Shown here: piece after piece, positions 1 to 12,839 of the stretch
Layout: each line of letters starts with the position of its first letter
Numbering within the stretch: position 1 is the stretch's first letter
Assembly: GCA_914767715.1 (NCBI GenBank)
Contig: OU612074.1
Coordinates: 6,897,501-6,961,500 of the forward strand
Direction: 5' to 3'
Length of the DNA: 64,000 nt
Source: Membranipora membranacea
Taxonomy: Eukaryota; Bryozoa; Gymnolaemata; Cheilostomatida; Membraniporidae
Made by a program: the position numbers and the translations under genes
Notes under the pieces: generated by a model
What the model saw: the letters and a program-made list of their open reading frames with translations, nothing else
Told to the model about the DNA's origin: nothing
Database searches by the model: none

Positions 1-758
1 TATCAATAAATATGTTGTCTTTCTTGATATTTCTGTATCATGGATATGAAACTTTAACATAGATTGTAGATTAGAATATTAGTGGCTGTAGTGCCAAATC
101 GATGTTCTTTTAACTGTTCTATCTACTGGTGTAACAACAGTTTCTAAAACCTTTCAATTGATAGCTTTTTGTTTTTAGGTAGGAGGCTTTTAAGATTTTT
201 ATTGCTTAGAAAATGTCTAGACGCATTTATTGTAAAGTATGGTCGGCTTGTTTAAAATAAGTGACCTGGCGTTTTACTAGTCTCCTTACACGCACAAACA
301 ATCACTACCCTAGTCTCTGCCGACAAGCTTGTGAAGACAGGCTATCATTACCCCAGACTCTCACCCAGTTATGTCTTTCCCAGATCAATTTTATTTTTCT
401 GTTGATATTTTTTATGATAAGCAATGAATGATGATGTGCATCTTTATTTTGAAATATCTCTCGATCTTAGGGTTAATCTGTGATCTGTAGTGCTTCATGA
501 TGCTTTAGTTGTTTATGTAGTTTTAAGACTTTAAATTATTTTATTTTAATTTAAAACTGTTGTGCCGACTTTTACCATGTATTGATGTTGCTGATTTCAG
601 CGCTTACAAAATTTATTTCTAAATATAAAGCCCAAGAACTGCCCAATAAGTCCACTTCATACCAGGACATTACTCACGTACTAGTTAGTCTGAGTGCTCA
701 GATGGCTAGAGTGTTTGATAATGCAATGTCACTAACTCGCAATGCAGCTGTTTGAGCT

Positions 759-967
759 CTTATGGTCTAAACACACTTAAGAGGTTGCAACCTCAGCGGA
801 TCCTCAATGATTTTTTTATAAATACATCAATCCTCTGAGGATCAGCTTTGCAACCGCTGATCAAACCTCTGAGGATCAGCTGAGGCTGCGGTCAGCATAT
901 ATGTTAACAATGGTGAGGTTGCGTAAACCTCTGAGGTTGCAACCTCAAAGTGTGTTTTGACCATAAG
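759..967. mobile_element. Short inverted-repeat element with TTATGGTC ends
   Basis: The left end (TTATGGTCTAAACACACTT, then AGAGGTTGCAACCTCAG) pairs with the right end (GAGGTTGCAACCTCAAAGTG, then TGTTTTGACCATAA). Internal copies of CCTCTGAGGATCAGC add more self-complementarity. It is about 209 bp with no coding sequence. Confidence 0.6.
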
Positions 968-1003
968 ACTAGCTTCTTAATAGCATGATAATAAACCTGT
1001 CCT

Positions 1004-1065
1004 TACATGATACAAGGTGTCATACCTGTACTTACATGATACAAGGTGTCATACTTGTACGATAT
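1004..1065. repeat. Two tandem copies of a 32-base unit
   Basis: Two near-identical units containing CTTACATGATACAAGGTGTC follow each other directly. Confidence 0.6.
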
Positions 1066-1285
1066 TCTCAACAGATGAGTGTTGTTTATCTATCTGAGAC
1101 TTTTTTAAGGATCTACAGAGTGTACACTTATACATGATTGCAAGCAACATCCCTCTCATACAATACCACATTTTTTGTGTTGCTGAGTGCTCAATGATAT
1201 AATGAATTGTTTTTATTGATCATACAACATAAGATGGTGGCAACTGGTTTTATATCGGGATATCTCTGTAAACAAATAGAAGAGT

Positions 1286-1510
1286 AGGGCCATAGTTTAG
1301 AAAAATGTCAGGGGAGGCAAAAGTCAATTGCAAGTCCGAAGCATTGCCATGAAGGGACCTGTTAACTTCTCCCCAAGCATGTAATTAGCAAATGGAAATC
1401 CCAGAGGAGGTGATTCTTACATTGATTATTCAATTATTGTGTTTTTAGGACAATGTGTTTAGCTTCCTATGTGAGGCAACGCTTCCCCGCCTCCCCTAGA
1501 ACTACGGGCA
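1286..1510 (+). mobile_element. Short inverted-repeat element family C, copy 1
   Basis: The ends are GGGCCATAGTTTAGAAAAAT and the inverse of CTAGAACTACGGGC. AAGAG on both sides suggests a 5-bp target duplication. It shares its interior (for example the GATTATTCAATTAT block) with copies at 7.2 and 11.2 kb. Confidence 0.65.
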
Positions 1511-2559
1511 TGAAGAGTAATCGTCATCCATACATACCTTTTTTACAGATTTGTTACACTGCTACTTATGGCCAGGAACAGGGAATATTGGCAAAGTACT
1601 ATGCCTCTTCAAACTTTTTGCGACCAAGGCAAAACCTAGAGTACAACTAGGGCTCTTCAGATGACTTTCATTTGGTTTAAGGGTGACATTTTCAGTGGTT
1701 TCAGTGGTTGAGAGCACTGCTCTTGGCGACCAAAACACTAAAATTGTTATAAAATGAGTTCTATGATTACTCTATTTCTCTAAGGATTTGGAGAGTTAGT
1801 TGACCAACCTCTCTACGTTGCATATGGAACACTCTAGAAACAAATAGTCGTGACGAATAATGTTGCAGAAAAAATTGTTCTTTATCTTGGCAGCTTCCAT
1901 TAGCAAAACAAAAACCCATATTGGGTTTGGCACATCTGGTAAATTAATTATGGTTGCTAATTCTGGTTGCTGATTCTTGAACTCTCTCTCTTTATTTTAT
2001 ATTGCATTGTTAGAAACTGGTAATACAAACTTGCACCATGGCAGCAAAGCACTGATAGAATATTGGCATTCTGGAAACAGCACAGACCAGCCGAGTTCTT
2101 GCCAAGCTTTTGAAGGTGCCTCATCGAAGAAAGCTAAGATTTTCAGCTTTTGGTCACATTATTCACATGTGTGTGACCTTGGTGTGACCATCCTTTGATT
2201 GTCTTCACATCGATGCAGGATAATATATATTAAGTTGTTTATCAAGCGCAGCGCCTTGAAACCCGGCTTTAGTAAACCAGTTCTTCTTTTGCACTGTCCT
2301 GCCTGTTCTTCAGTTGCAATCAAAATCATACTCATGCAGTACTGTTGAAAAGCGGTGCCGTAACAGATCGGTCAAAATCAAGAAACTTTCTCGGCGCCAA
2401 GGACTAACACTTGTTTACAAATCTTTTTCCTGTGGCCTGCACGTTGATTTCACGTTTGGAGGTTAACCAAAAGGAATGCTGAGTACAAGATATGATATAT
2501 GATGGTGGTAATCAGACAGTAAATCACTGAGCAGTTTGATGTCAATGTTGAGGCTGGTG

Positions 2560-2566
2560 TATAATA
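2560..2566 (+). promoter_or_regulatory. Candidate TATA box of the C-type lectin gene
   Basis: A TATAATA motif lies about 75 bases before the proposed start codon at 2640. It is followed by a plausible short 5' untranslated region and then a start codon and splice donor. No initiator element was confirmed, so this is a position-based call. Confidence 0.35.
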
Positions 2567-2639
2567 GCCAGGTGCTCAGGTACCGATCATTCAGTTTTCA
2601 TTTACCTCGACCAAAGTTAACTACTCTATCTCATCTACC

Positions 2640-5600
2640 ATGAGGGAATATCTAGGAAGGTACATAACACAACTTTTATTAATTATATTACTTATCATTG
2701 GTTTGAGATACTTTTCATAAAAATATGGTTGGCAACAACCACCAAGTAATTCAACAAACTCAGATTCATTCATAGACATTGAAGGAATCACTGATGCCTT
2801 TTAGTTTTTGTCTCCAATCATTTCGAAAAAACCACAAATACAGTGCAGTTCACTTAATTCAAACCTCTGGGGACCACATAAATGTGTTCTAATTAAGCAA
2901 AGTTTGAATTAAGTGACAATAGAATGCATTGAGATCTGGTTGAAGGGACCAATTTTCCTTGTCTGAATTAACGGGATTTTTGAATTATAAAGTTTGAATT
3001 GACCAGCTTACACTGTAATACACATCTTTTTAGGAGTGTTTGCTTTCATTTCAAGTTATCATCTTTTAACAGCGTTTTGGTGCTTAGCATTATCCTGATG
3101 TGCGCCGCTGCTGACGAGGAGTGTGATCCGTTTGATCCTTTTGGGGACTGTGGTGGTGGCGGAGGGGGTGGCGTGATGCCTACATTACCACCTGTTGTTG
3201 AGGCTGCAATCGGTGAGTAAAGTTCATAGTTGACATTATGTATCAACAGCGAGTTACGCTTAAGATTTTATGCTCTTTCCAAATTTAAACATTTAAAGCC
3301 TAGTTTCTCTCAGAAAGATTATTTTATCAAAATGCTAGTTTTCCCAATTTTAACTGATAACATCAAGTTATTGTACTTTTCATCAACTGTCCAACAACAA
3401 ACTTGACTTTCTAAACATTTTATTCATAATAATTTTTCTGTCGATATTACCAGCTACGTAGTTGAGAAAATACGTACTTTAGCATCAAACTATGCCAAAT
3501 TTGATGAGCATATTTTAAATGACTGCTATTTATGCACAAGATCGCAAAACATTTTACCGAGAGTTAGAACCAATAGATTTTTAATTAGCTTTATACCGTT
3601 TAGCATTTAGCAAGATTTTAAACATCAGAGACTTTCCTACTCCATCACTGTAATATGTCACTAGCTATATTACCAAATAAATCACTCTTTTCTTTGTATT
3701 GTAATAACACACATGGCCGTCTATCTCTCCCACATTCAAAGCTGGAGAATGGTACTCAAAGAGTCACAACCATAAAATTGGCTTTCAAGTGCAATGATGT
3801 TACTTAAGAAAAACATTTTAGAACCACAATTTTATAATCTCAACTGTATAATCCAAACGGAACAATAAAGAAGCAGTTTATTATTGTTCTCTGTCTGCTA
3901 TCAACTTCATATGCGTTCCATTGACATTTTTGAGCCAATCACAACCTTGTAAAAACTCGACTGGCTGTAAATTTAACGACAAGCCTTATGATCTAGATTG
4001 CCTAATATCCCAAACTTGATACAAAAGCAGCTATCATATTATTTGATAGGCAGGAGCCAGCAATGACCAAATCTAACTCCCTTTTTACATATATTTGTGT
4101 CCAACTTACAACGTACATGACCACATCATTTTGTTTTTTGTATGCTATTAACAGTGGAACTAAAACCCAGCTGTTTTTAGAATTCAATATTGACCTATTT
4201 TTCCTCGTATTCTTCATTGGTTTCTATAATGCAACCTATATTTCCTGTTTCAGGTCAGCGCTGTCCTCCTGCATGGTTTCAAGAAGGAGAGAAATGTTAC
4301 TGGTTTAGTAGAAAACAGAGTACCGTGAATGTTGCTCAGTCCTTCTGTGCAGAGAGAGAAGGACAGCTCGTGATGATCAAGGATCAGGCCGAAGTAGATA
4401 TCATAAAACGTCTCCGTAACGATAACGGTGAGCATCAGAACAACAAAATGTTTTTCATATACCGTAATACCTCACCTACAAGGCGCGGGCCTTGAAAACA
4501 CGGTATAAATACTATGTTGTGGGTTCGAATCCCATCGAGGTCAGTTTCTTTTTCAAAGGGGTGCCTTTTAGCTGTGGGGTGCCATAATATAACTGGAGCA
4601 TTTTTATTTTTTCCGAGGGAGGTGCTTCACTTATAAGGCCGGTGCCTTATAAGTGAGTTATTACAGTTTTTACTTTATGATAGTATAAGTTGGTTGATTC
4701 AAACTTTATAAATTCAAAACTCCTATTAATTCGGACAAGGAAAATTGGGCCCTTCAGCCAGATCTCAATGCATTCTAATGTCATGAATTCAGACTCTGCT
4801 TAATTAAAAACAATTTTTTTGTGGTGCCCAGAGGCTTATATTAAGTGAACTGCACTGTATAGTCATCGACCAATGTATCATGAGACATGCGGCGATGCGA
4901 AAAAGAAGGAATGTTATTAAATGAATTTTTAAATAAGCAGTTTAGCATAGAATGCTGTCCTACCAACTTGCTGAGACAGCTGAAGCAAACCATTGCACAC
5001 ATGATCATCGTAGGATTGAATTTTGGAAACATATTGAAGACACAAGATATATGCTAAATTCTTCGTTATTAAGTTTAGACAGTGTTTCGTGATATCTTCT
5101 TTAAACTTAAACATTTATGACAACTTGAACTGATATGCACACTGCAAAGCTTTTCTTGAATCGTCACAATTTTCCAGCAACACACTTCTGCATCGCTGCG
5201 TAGTTCTATACAATCACTTCCATAGTTGTGACAGTTTCAAATATATTGTAATTGTACTATCAGCCTGGGTTGAGGAAGACCGGTTGGAGGAAATTTGCCA
5301 CAAATGGTTATTTTACCAACTGTGACCAATTGAGCCAAAAGATATCAGGCTTTGTAACATTTTGTATTTCATAGAAATAACTTGCTTTTGCTGAACCATT
5401 ATACACCAGAACCTGTTTTTTTTTGTGTGAGAAACTAATATATTTTCATTTTCTTTATTTTATTTATACAAGGTCACACCAACAAGAATTATTGGGTCGG
5501 TGGAGCTCTAGGCAAGATGTCGTCAAGGACACAGTGTGTAAATATGGCTTCAAAGGGTCAAGGCTACACGTTCAATACTAATCCTTGTGGGCAAAGTTTG

Positions 5601-8406
5601 GACTACATCTGTGAAAGTAAGTCAGTTATTGTCTTAAACCGTTATACTATCAGCTGACTGCACAACAATGTCCGCTTGACCTTGACCTTGATTATATGTT
5701 TAATAGGCAGGTTCTTAGTTGTAGGGCCGACAGGAAGGCACTGCTTCCTCTAAAATGCTAGATCGATTCGTATGAAAACATTATAGTTGAATAATCGACG
5801 ACAAAATCAAATAATTTAAATTAATATAATTTATGGTAATAATATTATTGTGTATACTAAATGTATATGATATGATACATAAATATATAAAGGATGATTT
5901 AAGAAACTATATATTCAATAATATATTCAAAACGATTTATTATAATCATTTCAATTATCTCAAATTCATTTGTTATGATCTTTTTCATGATTCAAGTAAT
6001 TTAATTTTTTCTTTTTTATACCTTTCACAAACCCAGCCATAGAAGCTTACTGTGATCTTTGCCTCCCTTCCCATTTTTATTTAAACTCGGCCATAATAAG
6101 TTTTTAGCTTTGGCATACATCATTGTTACTATTGGTCGAATTGCAAATGAGACGAGATGTCTACCCTTTTCTTGTTACGTTCTACTAGGCAAGAGCAAGA
6201 CCCTCTCAAAATTTACAACTTGTTTCAATGGTCACCGCCTTGAACATAAGGAGGGGCAATTGAAGCGTGGATGTGTCTAAAGATGATGCTATCAATGTCA
6301 TGGCTTCCTTGTTATTGCCCGCTACTTTTTCTGGAAATTGTCAGTGGTAAAATGCAAACTCACAGCTGGGCAAGCACGCTTTGATACTCAAGGCCAAAAT
6401 TTACAGGTAGTCATGATCCAACATTATACACGTCAGTATTCATTATTTATATAATTGTTTATAATTATTTATAATTATTTATAATTATTTATAATTACTT
6501 ATAATTATTTTATTATTTTTAATTATTTTTAATTATTTTTAAACATCATTTCATTTATAATTGTTTATTATTAATATATTTATAATTATTTATAATTTCT
6601 CTTGTTTTCTGATGACGCGAACCAATGAGTTGAACATCTTTGGGTTATCAGTCTGACTAGTATCTTTCCTGGCAGGCAGCAATAGAATGTTGGCCAAAAT
6701 GTCGGTTAAAATATTGATGTCCTATCATTTCCCACATCCCAAATAATAGGTTACCAAATAGTGGTTAGCAAGGCAACACCTGCGAAAGTTTCCCCTCAGT
6801 TTGTAGGCAGGTTGTAACATGCATTAGTCAACCTGTTGGCTCTGATGTGAGAGGTTTACCCAACCAACCAACCAACCAACCAGAGCCTGGGCTTGGTCTC
6901 AACTTAGTTATTGTTCCATATCCTGGTTTAATGCATTACTGCATGATAATGTAAAACTGTATACGCCCTAGCCTGATAAAACTTATAAATAGAACACAGA
7001 CATAAGCTCGGGTCTAAGTTTTGAAATTGACAGCGGCGAAAACCAAAGCCACTAAAAATGTAACCTTTTAACTCCGTTCCAAACAGGTCAAACCTGAAAA
7101 TTCTTCCTTTTATCATTTTAATTTCTATCAAACTGTAAGTATCTCACCTCATCTCCTTATCTTAATGATAATCAACAGGGCCGTAGTTTAGAAAAGATGG
7201 TAGGGGAGGCAAAAGTTTGAGGCAAGTACAAAGCACCACCAATAAGCTCCTCCCTGAGCAATCTAAGGCATATAATAAGCAAATGAAAATCCGAGAGGAG
7301 CTGATTCTGCCATGGATTATTCAATTATATAGTATTTTTAGGCCACTGTATTTGGCTTTCTAGGGGAGGCAGTGCCTCCCTGCCTCCCCTAGAACTACAG
7401 ACCTGATCAATTTTGTTTTACAGCTCCTCTGCAGCCTATTTGTGATGAAGGTTGGTCAAAAAACCACATGACATGTATCAAGTTTGTTGATGCGCCATTT
7501 TCCTCCTGGAGCATGGCAAGACAGGCCTGCAAAGAGATGGGTGCTGATCTAGCAGAGGTGAAGTACTTGGCAGAGGCACAGAGAATAGAAGCCATCAGAG
7601 CCAAAATTGGTTAGTTATAGTAACACTTCCCCATATTTGGTCTCATATTAAAGGTCTCAGTCTAATTGAGAGCATCATGGCAACCTTTTAAATAGCCCAT
7701 TTACACAGTTAAAACGATTAAAGATTTCACCTATTTGTTGCTCTATAACTTAAAAAAAATGGAATGAACGCTCAAGTTTCTGATCATGTTGCCCTGAAGT
7801 TGGGGAAAATCTTTGATCTTATAATATATAAATTTAATAATATTATAATTGGCATGTTATTGGCACTTTTTTTTTACCCAAGCAAATATCGCAATCCCAA
7901 AAGTGCTACTAATTACCAGCTTTAAACCTAAGGCAGGTATTTATACTTATTAGATGCGGGAAAGCGCCCCCTATCTCTTGTTCAATGTATACAGCACAGC
8001 TATACAGAGCAGTTTCTAGCACTTCAATAGATTTGCAAAGGCATCGACCCTTATAATATCTTATCGTTTATAGCTTCTGAGGTGATGGCCATACGATATT
8101 TGTTGTCCGCCAATGAGTTTTATAATGATAATGTTAAAATTATTGCTGCTTAATTTTTATATAGGCAAGACTGTCAGGGCCTATTGGACCGGCGCCATCC
8201 AAGATAGATCAAAGAGCACCAACTTCCGTTATACAGACAACACCCCTCTGAATCTCAAGGCACTGTGGTTTCCAGGCGAGCCTAATAACTGGAGAAGCCC
8301 CAGTAGAATGTGTGTCGCTCTTGGCACTCAAGCCAATAATCTAAAGATGACAGACAGACCCTGCACCACAAAACTCAGCTTCCTTTGTGAGAGGAATGAT
8401 CACTAA
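2640..8406 (+). CDS. Secreted protein with two C-type lectin domains
   Basis: Six exons: 2640-2659, 3034-3212, 4254-4427, 5473-5616, 7424-7609, 8165-8406. All junctions are GT-AG, phases match, and the total of 945 nt gives 314 aa. Residues 1-33 form a signal peptide with a hydrophobic core SVLVLSIILMCAAA. A short acidic linker and a run of seven glycines follow. Domain 1 (about 67-172) has the six cysteines of a C-type lectin fold but a very short long-loop region and no EPN or QPD motif. Domain 2 (about 173-314) has WTG, FPGEPNNW and CVAL; EPN is the mannose-type calcium/sugar motif in this family, but the usual WND reads MTD, so calcium binding is uncertain. The domains join at a phase-1 intron. 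An AATAAA lies at 8487-8492. The role is probably extracellular carbohydrate or ligand binding; the ligand is unknown. Confidence 0.88.
2841..3015 (+). mobile_element. Short TA-flanked element family B, copy 1, lectin intron 1
   Basis: It begins CAGTGCAGTTCACTTAATTC and ends as the inverse (CAGCTTACACTG) between two TA dinucleotides, as in Tc1/mariner/pogo-type short elements. The interior has the blocks AATGCATTGAGATCTGG and CCAATTTTCCTTGTC. It ends 18 bases before lectin exon 2. Confidence 0.72.
4462..4666 (+). mobile_element. Short non-autonomous pogo-like element, copy in lectin intron 3
   Basis: It starts CCGTAATACCTCACCTACAA and ends GTGAGTTATTACAG, matching the ends of the element at 39.7-45.6 kb. 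It keeps the B-box piece GGGTTCGAATCCCATCGAGG and the right-end blocks GTGGGGTGCC and CTGGAGCATTTTT. The coding interior is absent. The left TA is present; the right one is mutated. Confidence 0.7.
4681..4858 (-). mobile_element. Short TA-flanked element family B, copy 2
   Basis: This is the inverted orientation of the copy at 2.84 kb, sharing CAGATCTCAATGCATTCTAA and ending GTGAACTGCACTG before TA. It stands right next to the pogo-like short element at 4462-4666. Confidence 0.7.
5722..5765. mobile_element. Fragment of family C element
   Basis: AGGGCCGACAGGAAGGCACT followed by GCTTCCTCTAAAATGCTAG resembles the right-end hairpin of family C only; the remainder is missing. It lies in lectin intron 4. 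Confidence 0.3.
6445..6592. repeat. AT-rich tandem repeat of TTATAATTAT-like units
   Basis: Repeated 10-base units (ATAATTATTT and variants) run through lectin intron 4. Low-complexity sequence with no gene content. Confidence 0.75.
7176..7405 (+). mobile_element. Short inverted-repeat element family C, copy 2, lectin intron 4
   Basis: It starts CAGGGCCGTAGTTTAGAAAA and ends CCTAGAACTACAGACCTG, with ATCAA on both sides. It ends 18 bases before exon 5 of the lectin gene. Confidence 0.72.
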
Positions 8407-8710
8407 AGATTCTCACACGCCTGTGAGGAGGACTTTGAAATGAGAAACACTTTGATTTGAAAGCTAATATTTTGTAATACTTACTGAATAAAGTCTAAAT
8501 CAAGCAGATTCTTCTTGGCGACTACAACAATAATGTCAACGTACGCGTGTCAAATATGTGCTAGCCCTATCTCAGTCGCCTCATTTTTGTTCAAAACAAA
8601 CAACAGCGGGTCGCTGAGATAAGACTAATATGCACAGGCAAACATTCTCTCAGAAAAACTTTTCACGTTTGAAAAATTTGACCTTGATTAGCGGACATGA
8701 TTATATAACT

Positions 8711-9085
8711 TTATCTGCTATAGCAAGCTGGACTGCCACTTACCCACTTTTGCTCTTTATTGCATATGGCTGATTTCACAATAGATGCCCCCTGTGTGAG
8801 AATCAATGTTATTCCAGGTTTACAATTCAATTTGTGGTAGTTCCTTAACTTTTGCATCACATTTAAAACGATATAGATGGTAGAACATAAAACTCGAATG
8901 ACGCCGAGAAAGCCTAACAAAAGGACAATCATCATGATACTGCTATAATGATAAAATGCAGTAATGCTGAAGAAATCACCTGCAGTAGAGCGCACCAGAA
9001 ACTCTGCCAGCACATTATGTCTATAATATTTATCAAGTCTCGGAGCAACAGGCATTCCAATAAAAATATGAGCAGTGGACACCAT
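8711..9085 (-). other. Unsupported 124-codon reading frame with a hydrophobic stretch
   Basis: This is one of the longer open frames outside recognised exons, with one membrane-helix-like part (SSIMMIVLLLGFLGVIRVL). It has five scattered cysteines and no recognised motif. It lies antisense just downstream of the lectin gene's poly(A) signal. It may be chance. Confidence 0.15.
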
Positions 9086-9281
9086 TTAGGTTACAGCTCT
9101 GTGGTTTGCAGACTCCCTCATGGCGAACCACCAATGATAAGTTACAGTAATCGTGTAATATCTTAGGACCACAGGCCACATAACTGTTTCTACCCTCATG
9201 TTTTGATTATGGTAAGCACAAAAATGAAAGCAAGACCAAGTAATTAATTAGGTTTTATAACATCAACATTCTGATCTGTGA

Positions 9282-9412
9282 AGTGCTAGAGCTAGAGCTA
9301 GAGCTTGTGTACATGTTAGCCGTTTTACGTGTTAGACTTTGCACATGTTAACTCTCGTACACATAAGCCCTTGTACATGTTAGCGCTTGAACATTTTGGC
9401 CGTTGTAGAGTG
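9282..9412. repeat. Degenerate tandem repeat (GCTAGA, then about 20-base TGTACATGTTAGC units)
   Basis: Three GCTAGA units precede several diverged copies of TGTACATGTTAGCC-like units. No coding potential was seen. Confidence 0.5.
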
Positions 9413-10265
9413 CTATGGCTGATTATTATCGAATGAGCGACAAACTACTCATTTAAAGTGACTCCGGTAAATTTTTCCCTTGGTGCGCCCAAATTTATTA
9501 AACCAAAAGTTCTACCATTAACCATCTAGAGCATGCAAGATGGATAAGATCCTTAGACTGCTCTACTAACTTAATCAAAACCCTCTGCCTAAGAGTTTTT
9601 ATGTCAACCACTCAGAATTTGGCTGCTCATCCAAAATACTGTAAGCGCAGACCCCAGCAGACTTGACTTGAGCCAAAGCTGGATGTGATTCGAAACAGTA
9701 ATCTCTACTTAAGATCAGTGTCTAATTCAACTGAGATGAGCTTTTGTGCATGGCAAGTCATTCATTGTCGTATTGTGTGTCACCATATGATCTACATTGA
9801 GGTTGATTCAGCTTCAGACTGAATTCAGAGTTGTTATCAAAGGAGAAATCGCACAGGCAAATTGGCAAAATCTTCAAACTGTTGGCAGCGTTGTGAATCG
9901 AGCAACTCAGCAGATGCATAGACTAAAAATGAAACGAGCCTGTGCCATGTTTGATTGCTAATAAAAAACGCCTGACCAAGGAAGGTGCGGTATCTACACT
10001 GCTATTAGGGAGTTTGCAAAGTCTGTCCGGGAACGTGTAAAAATACGAGACATGACAACAATGAGAAAAAAATATCGTTTCGCGTTCAATATGGTACGAC
10101 AACTTTAAAGATGTTTGGGTGTAAATTGGGATTCATTGTAAGAAATTGTCTTTTCTATTGTCATGAAGGTATAACTTCGAATCACTCTAGTGTCAAAAAC
10201 ATAGACATTGATAAATAGATGCCTAATCAGTTTTTGCGGCTTTCGTTATTACTTGTTCCCAAAAA

Positions 10266-10357
10266 CAGTGGTAGGGATTTATAGCTTGTTATGTTATGTT
10301 TTTCAGCTAGCCCATTAAGTTCATTCTAAATCATTCTTGAACAAATCCCTACCACTG
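10266..10357. mobile_element. 92-bp inverted-repeat element with CAGTGGTAGGGATTT ends
   Basis: A perfect 15-base inverted repeat (CAGTGGTAGGGATTT / AAATCCCTACCACTG) flanks about 60 bases. CAGTG-type ends suit several DNA transposon groups; the target duplication is unclear. Confidence 0.55.
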
Positions 10358-11188
10358 ATTTCTTATATACAGGAGATTCACGAAAAATGGAGCGACTCCA
10401 AAGAGCGGCTTAGGTTTCTATTGTTGGGTCTATTTCTACGGTCAAAAATGACTAACGTGACTTGTACATATGAAGACAATTCCACATACTGAGAGAAGAC
10501 AATACAGAGATTTCTCAAGCTCTCAAGTGAAAATTTGAATGCCTGGAGATGCATTGTAAAATAATGATGTTTGGCCTACTCAGTTGATTGTAATCATCCT
10601 GCAACTCTTTGAAGGATGTTTGGATTGATAATTGAGTGATTACTATTCACTGCCAGCTGATTGGTGATTCAGTAATTGCGGGTTCAGGACCATTTGCTGT
10701 GCACCCTTGGTTGATTGTTACGACCTCGACCACATTCAAGATAATTCTGAAACAACAAGCACATTTTGGGGATTTTTCAGCAACAGATGTTCTGTATGAA
10801 CATTTACTTTTCACTCACAAAAAGTACCACGCTCAATAAAATTCTCATTCTACCTCCGAGATGCTGATGTGCTAATTTTTTTATGTATAGCTTTGAATTA
10901 TGTACGTGTGCAGTATGTATTTTTTTTATCAATACGTTAGAGTAAATTTTACTGGCAAAAAAATTACTATTTTATCTAAACTATGGACCCATCAGTTTCA
11001 TCGTTCTGAATTTTGGCATCTGTACCTGAAGTGATATGTGCCTTCTGCCGGTCTTCAGTTGAATAAAGAAGCTGTTGAGTTGAGATTGGTGAGAGCTAAT
11101 AAAAATTTCTAGAGGATTTCTTTCTGTAAGTGAACTGTTTATTTGGAGCATTGATAAATAGGCCATAGCCAGGGACCAAGATATAAAG

Positions 11189-11407
11189 CAGGCCCGCAGT
11201 TCTAGGGGAGGCAGAGAGGCACTGCCTCCCCTAGAAAGCTAAATAAAGTGGCATAAAATCACTATAATTGAGTAATACATGTCAGAATCAGCTCCTCTGG
11301 GAATTCCACTTGCTAATTACATGCCTTAAATTACTTTGGGAGGAGCTTACAGTACCCCTCCTGGTGCTGCTTGCCTCCCCTACCATTTTTTCTAAACTAC
11401 GGCCCTG
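11189..11407 (-). mobile_element. Short inverted-repeat element family C, copy 3
   Basis: This is an inverted copy: CAGGCCCGCAGTTCTAGGGG at the left and TCTAAACTACGGCCCTG at the right, with the same interior blocks as the other two copies. Confidence 0.7.
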
Positions 11408-12786
11408 TATAGGGTTTCTGAGTTGGGTGATGGCGCAGTGAGATCAGGTTTACTGAATCAACAAACTTTACCTTTACCTTTACACTTTTTATCAAAATGC
11501 AGACAATTAATTCTAACAGTGATTGCGGAGGCAATACCGATCACTACTGATAACTCGTAACTGATGGTAAACCCTGGTCACTAAACATTATGATCAACAA
11601 AACTGTTTTCTATACCAAAGAAATTGGGTGGTAAAGAATAGGCATGATGATGATACATGAAATAGATCGACAGACCAATAAAAGTTTTACGGTAATCTCC
11701 GTATTTAAATCAGATGGTCATTGAGATGGGAACTTTAGTAGCTGAAGAATTTAGCGATTAATCCATCTAGCAATCGCTGATTAGATCGGGAGCATGACAT
11801 TAACTTGTAGGATCATGTTCCTGACGTTGTATGCGACAGCGCTTTCAGCCTCACGCAGCACAGCTCAGTGATCAGGAAGAACCATAGATTAGATGTTTTT
11901 TTTCCACCCAGGATGTGCTTACTTACTCAATACTTGGAGAATAATCGCATCTTCTGGTGAAGGTTTGAGAGCAATGTTTCAGGCTCGTCTATCGGTAATC
12001 AGTCCTGCGATGTCATAAATCGTATAACCAGATTTTAACGTTTGCTTGAATCTTAAACTCCCTTGGAGGATCTACAAGTATCAACGATGGACTAATACTA
12101 AGCTGTCACTTTTCTCGGTTTGCCATTCATATGGCTTGTTCTAAGGCAGAGTAGGTTGTAATACACCCCTGGACAGTGTTAGTAAGATAATTATTTGTTA
12201 TTACATCAGGGGGCTTGGGATCCAAACTCCCTGATTACATGTATCTGGGAAAATTTGAACTAAACTACGGGTTGTGTCACCTTGCTATAGTGCAGACAAT
12301 TAGGAAAAGATAACTAACAGCCCAATCAGAATGAAGCTTGATGTCTTAGCGATTCCAATACCCTGCTTTATAGGAAAACCCAAATCTTGTCTGAGAGGAT
12401 GACAATTTACACTTTCTCACTCGATTTCACGTGAGGTAAGAGCCGCACCCAGTCCCTAACTCTGTGTTATGTTAAGTGAAATAAAGCTGGTAATCTTTGT
12501 TTAATATCAAAATATTCTCAACTCAATAAGAAGGGACTGACTATAGATAGGGTACTAAATCTTCTCTGTCCTACACCCTGGATTCGGACACTCTCTCTTG
12601 TTAGCTCGGGCATGACGGCCCGCCCTAGGCTAATCTCTTTTGGTGTGAGTAAGTGGGTTTACTCCTTGTTGTTAGCAAGATAGCATCAAATAGATCTTTG
12701 GTGACAGTCATTAAATCTCACAGACAGCAGGGAGAATGGAAGGTCAGTTGACTAGTAGTAGTAAAGTAAGTAGTTATTTCATAGTT

Positions 12787-12839
12787 ATTTAGTTCATCGG
12801 CAGAACCATAAATTTTATGGTTCTGCCGATGAACTAAAT
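12787..12839. repeat. Near-perfect 53-bp palindrome
   Basis: Arms of 26 and 27 bases (ATTTAGTTCATCGGCAGAAC then CATAAA, followed by its inverse) have no spacer. A partial third copy, TTTAGTTCATTGGTTCTGC, follows at about 12847. Confidence 0.85.

Larger units (their letters stand above)
1..2559. other. Intergenic DNA left of the lectin gene
   Basis: It contains the short elements at 759-967 and 1286-1510 and a small tandem repeat. No supported exon was found; short open frames here show no motif or splice context. Confidence 0.5.

Noticed and set aside
1453-1650. 65-codon frame
   Set aside because: It largely overlaps the end of a family C short element and has no coding features.
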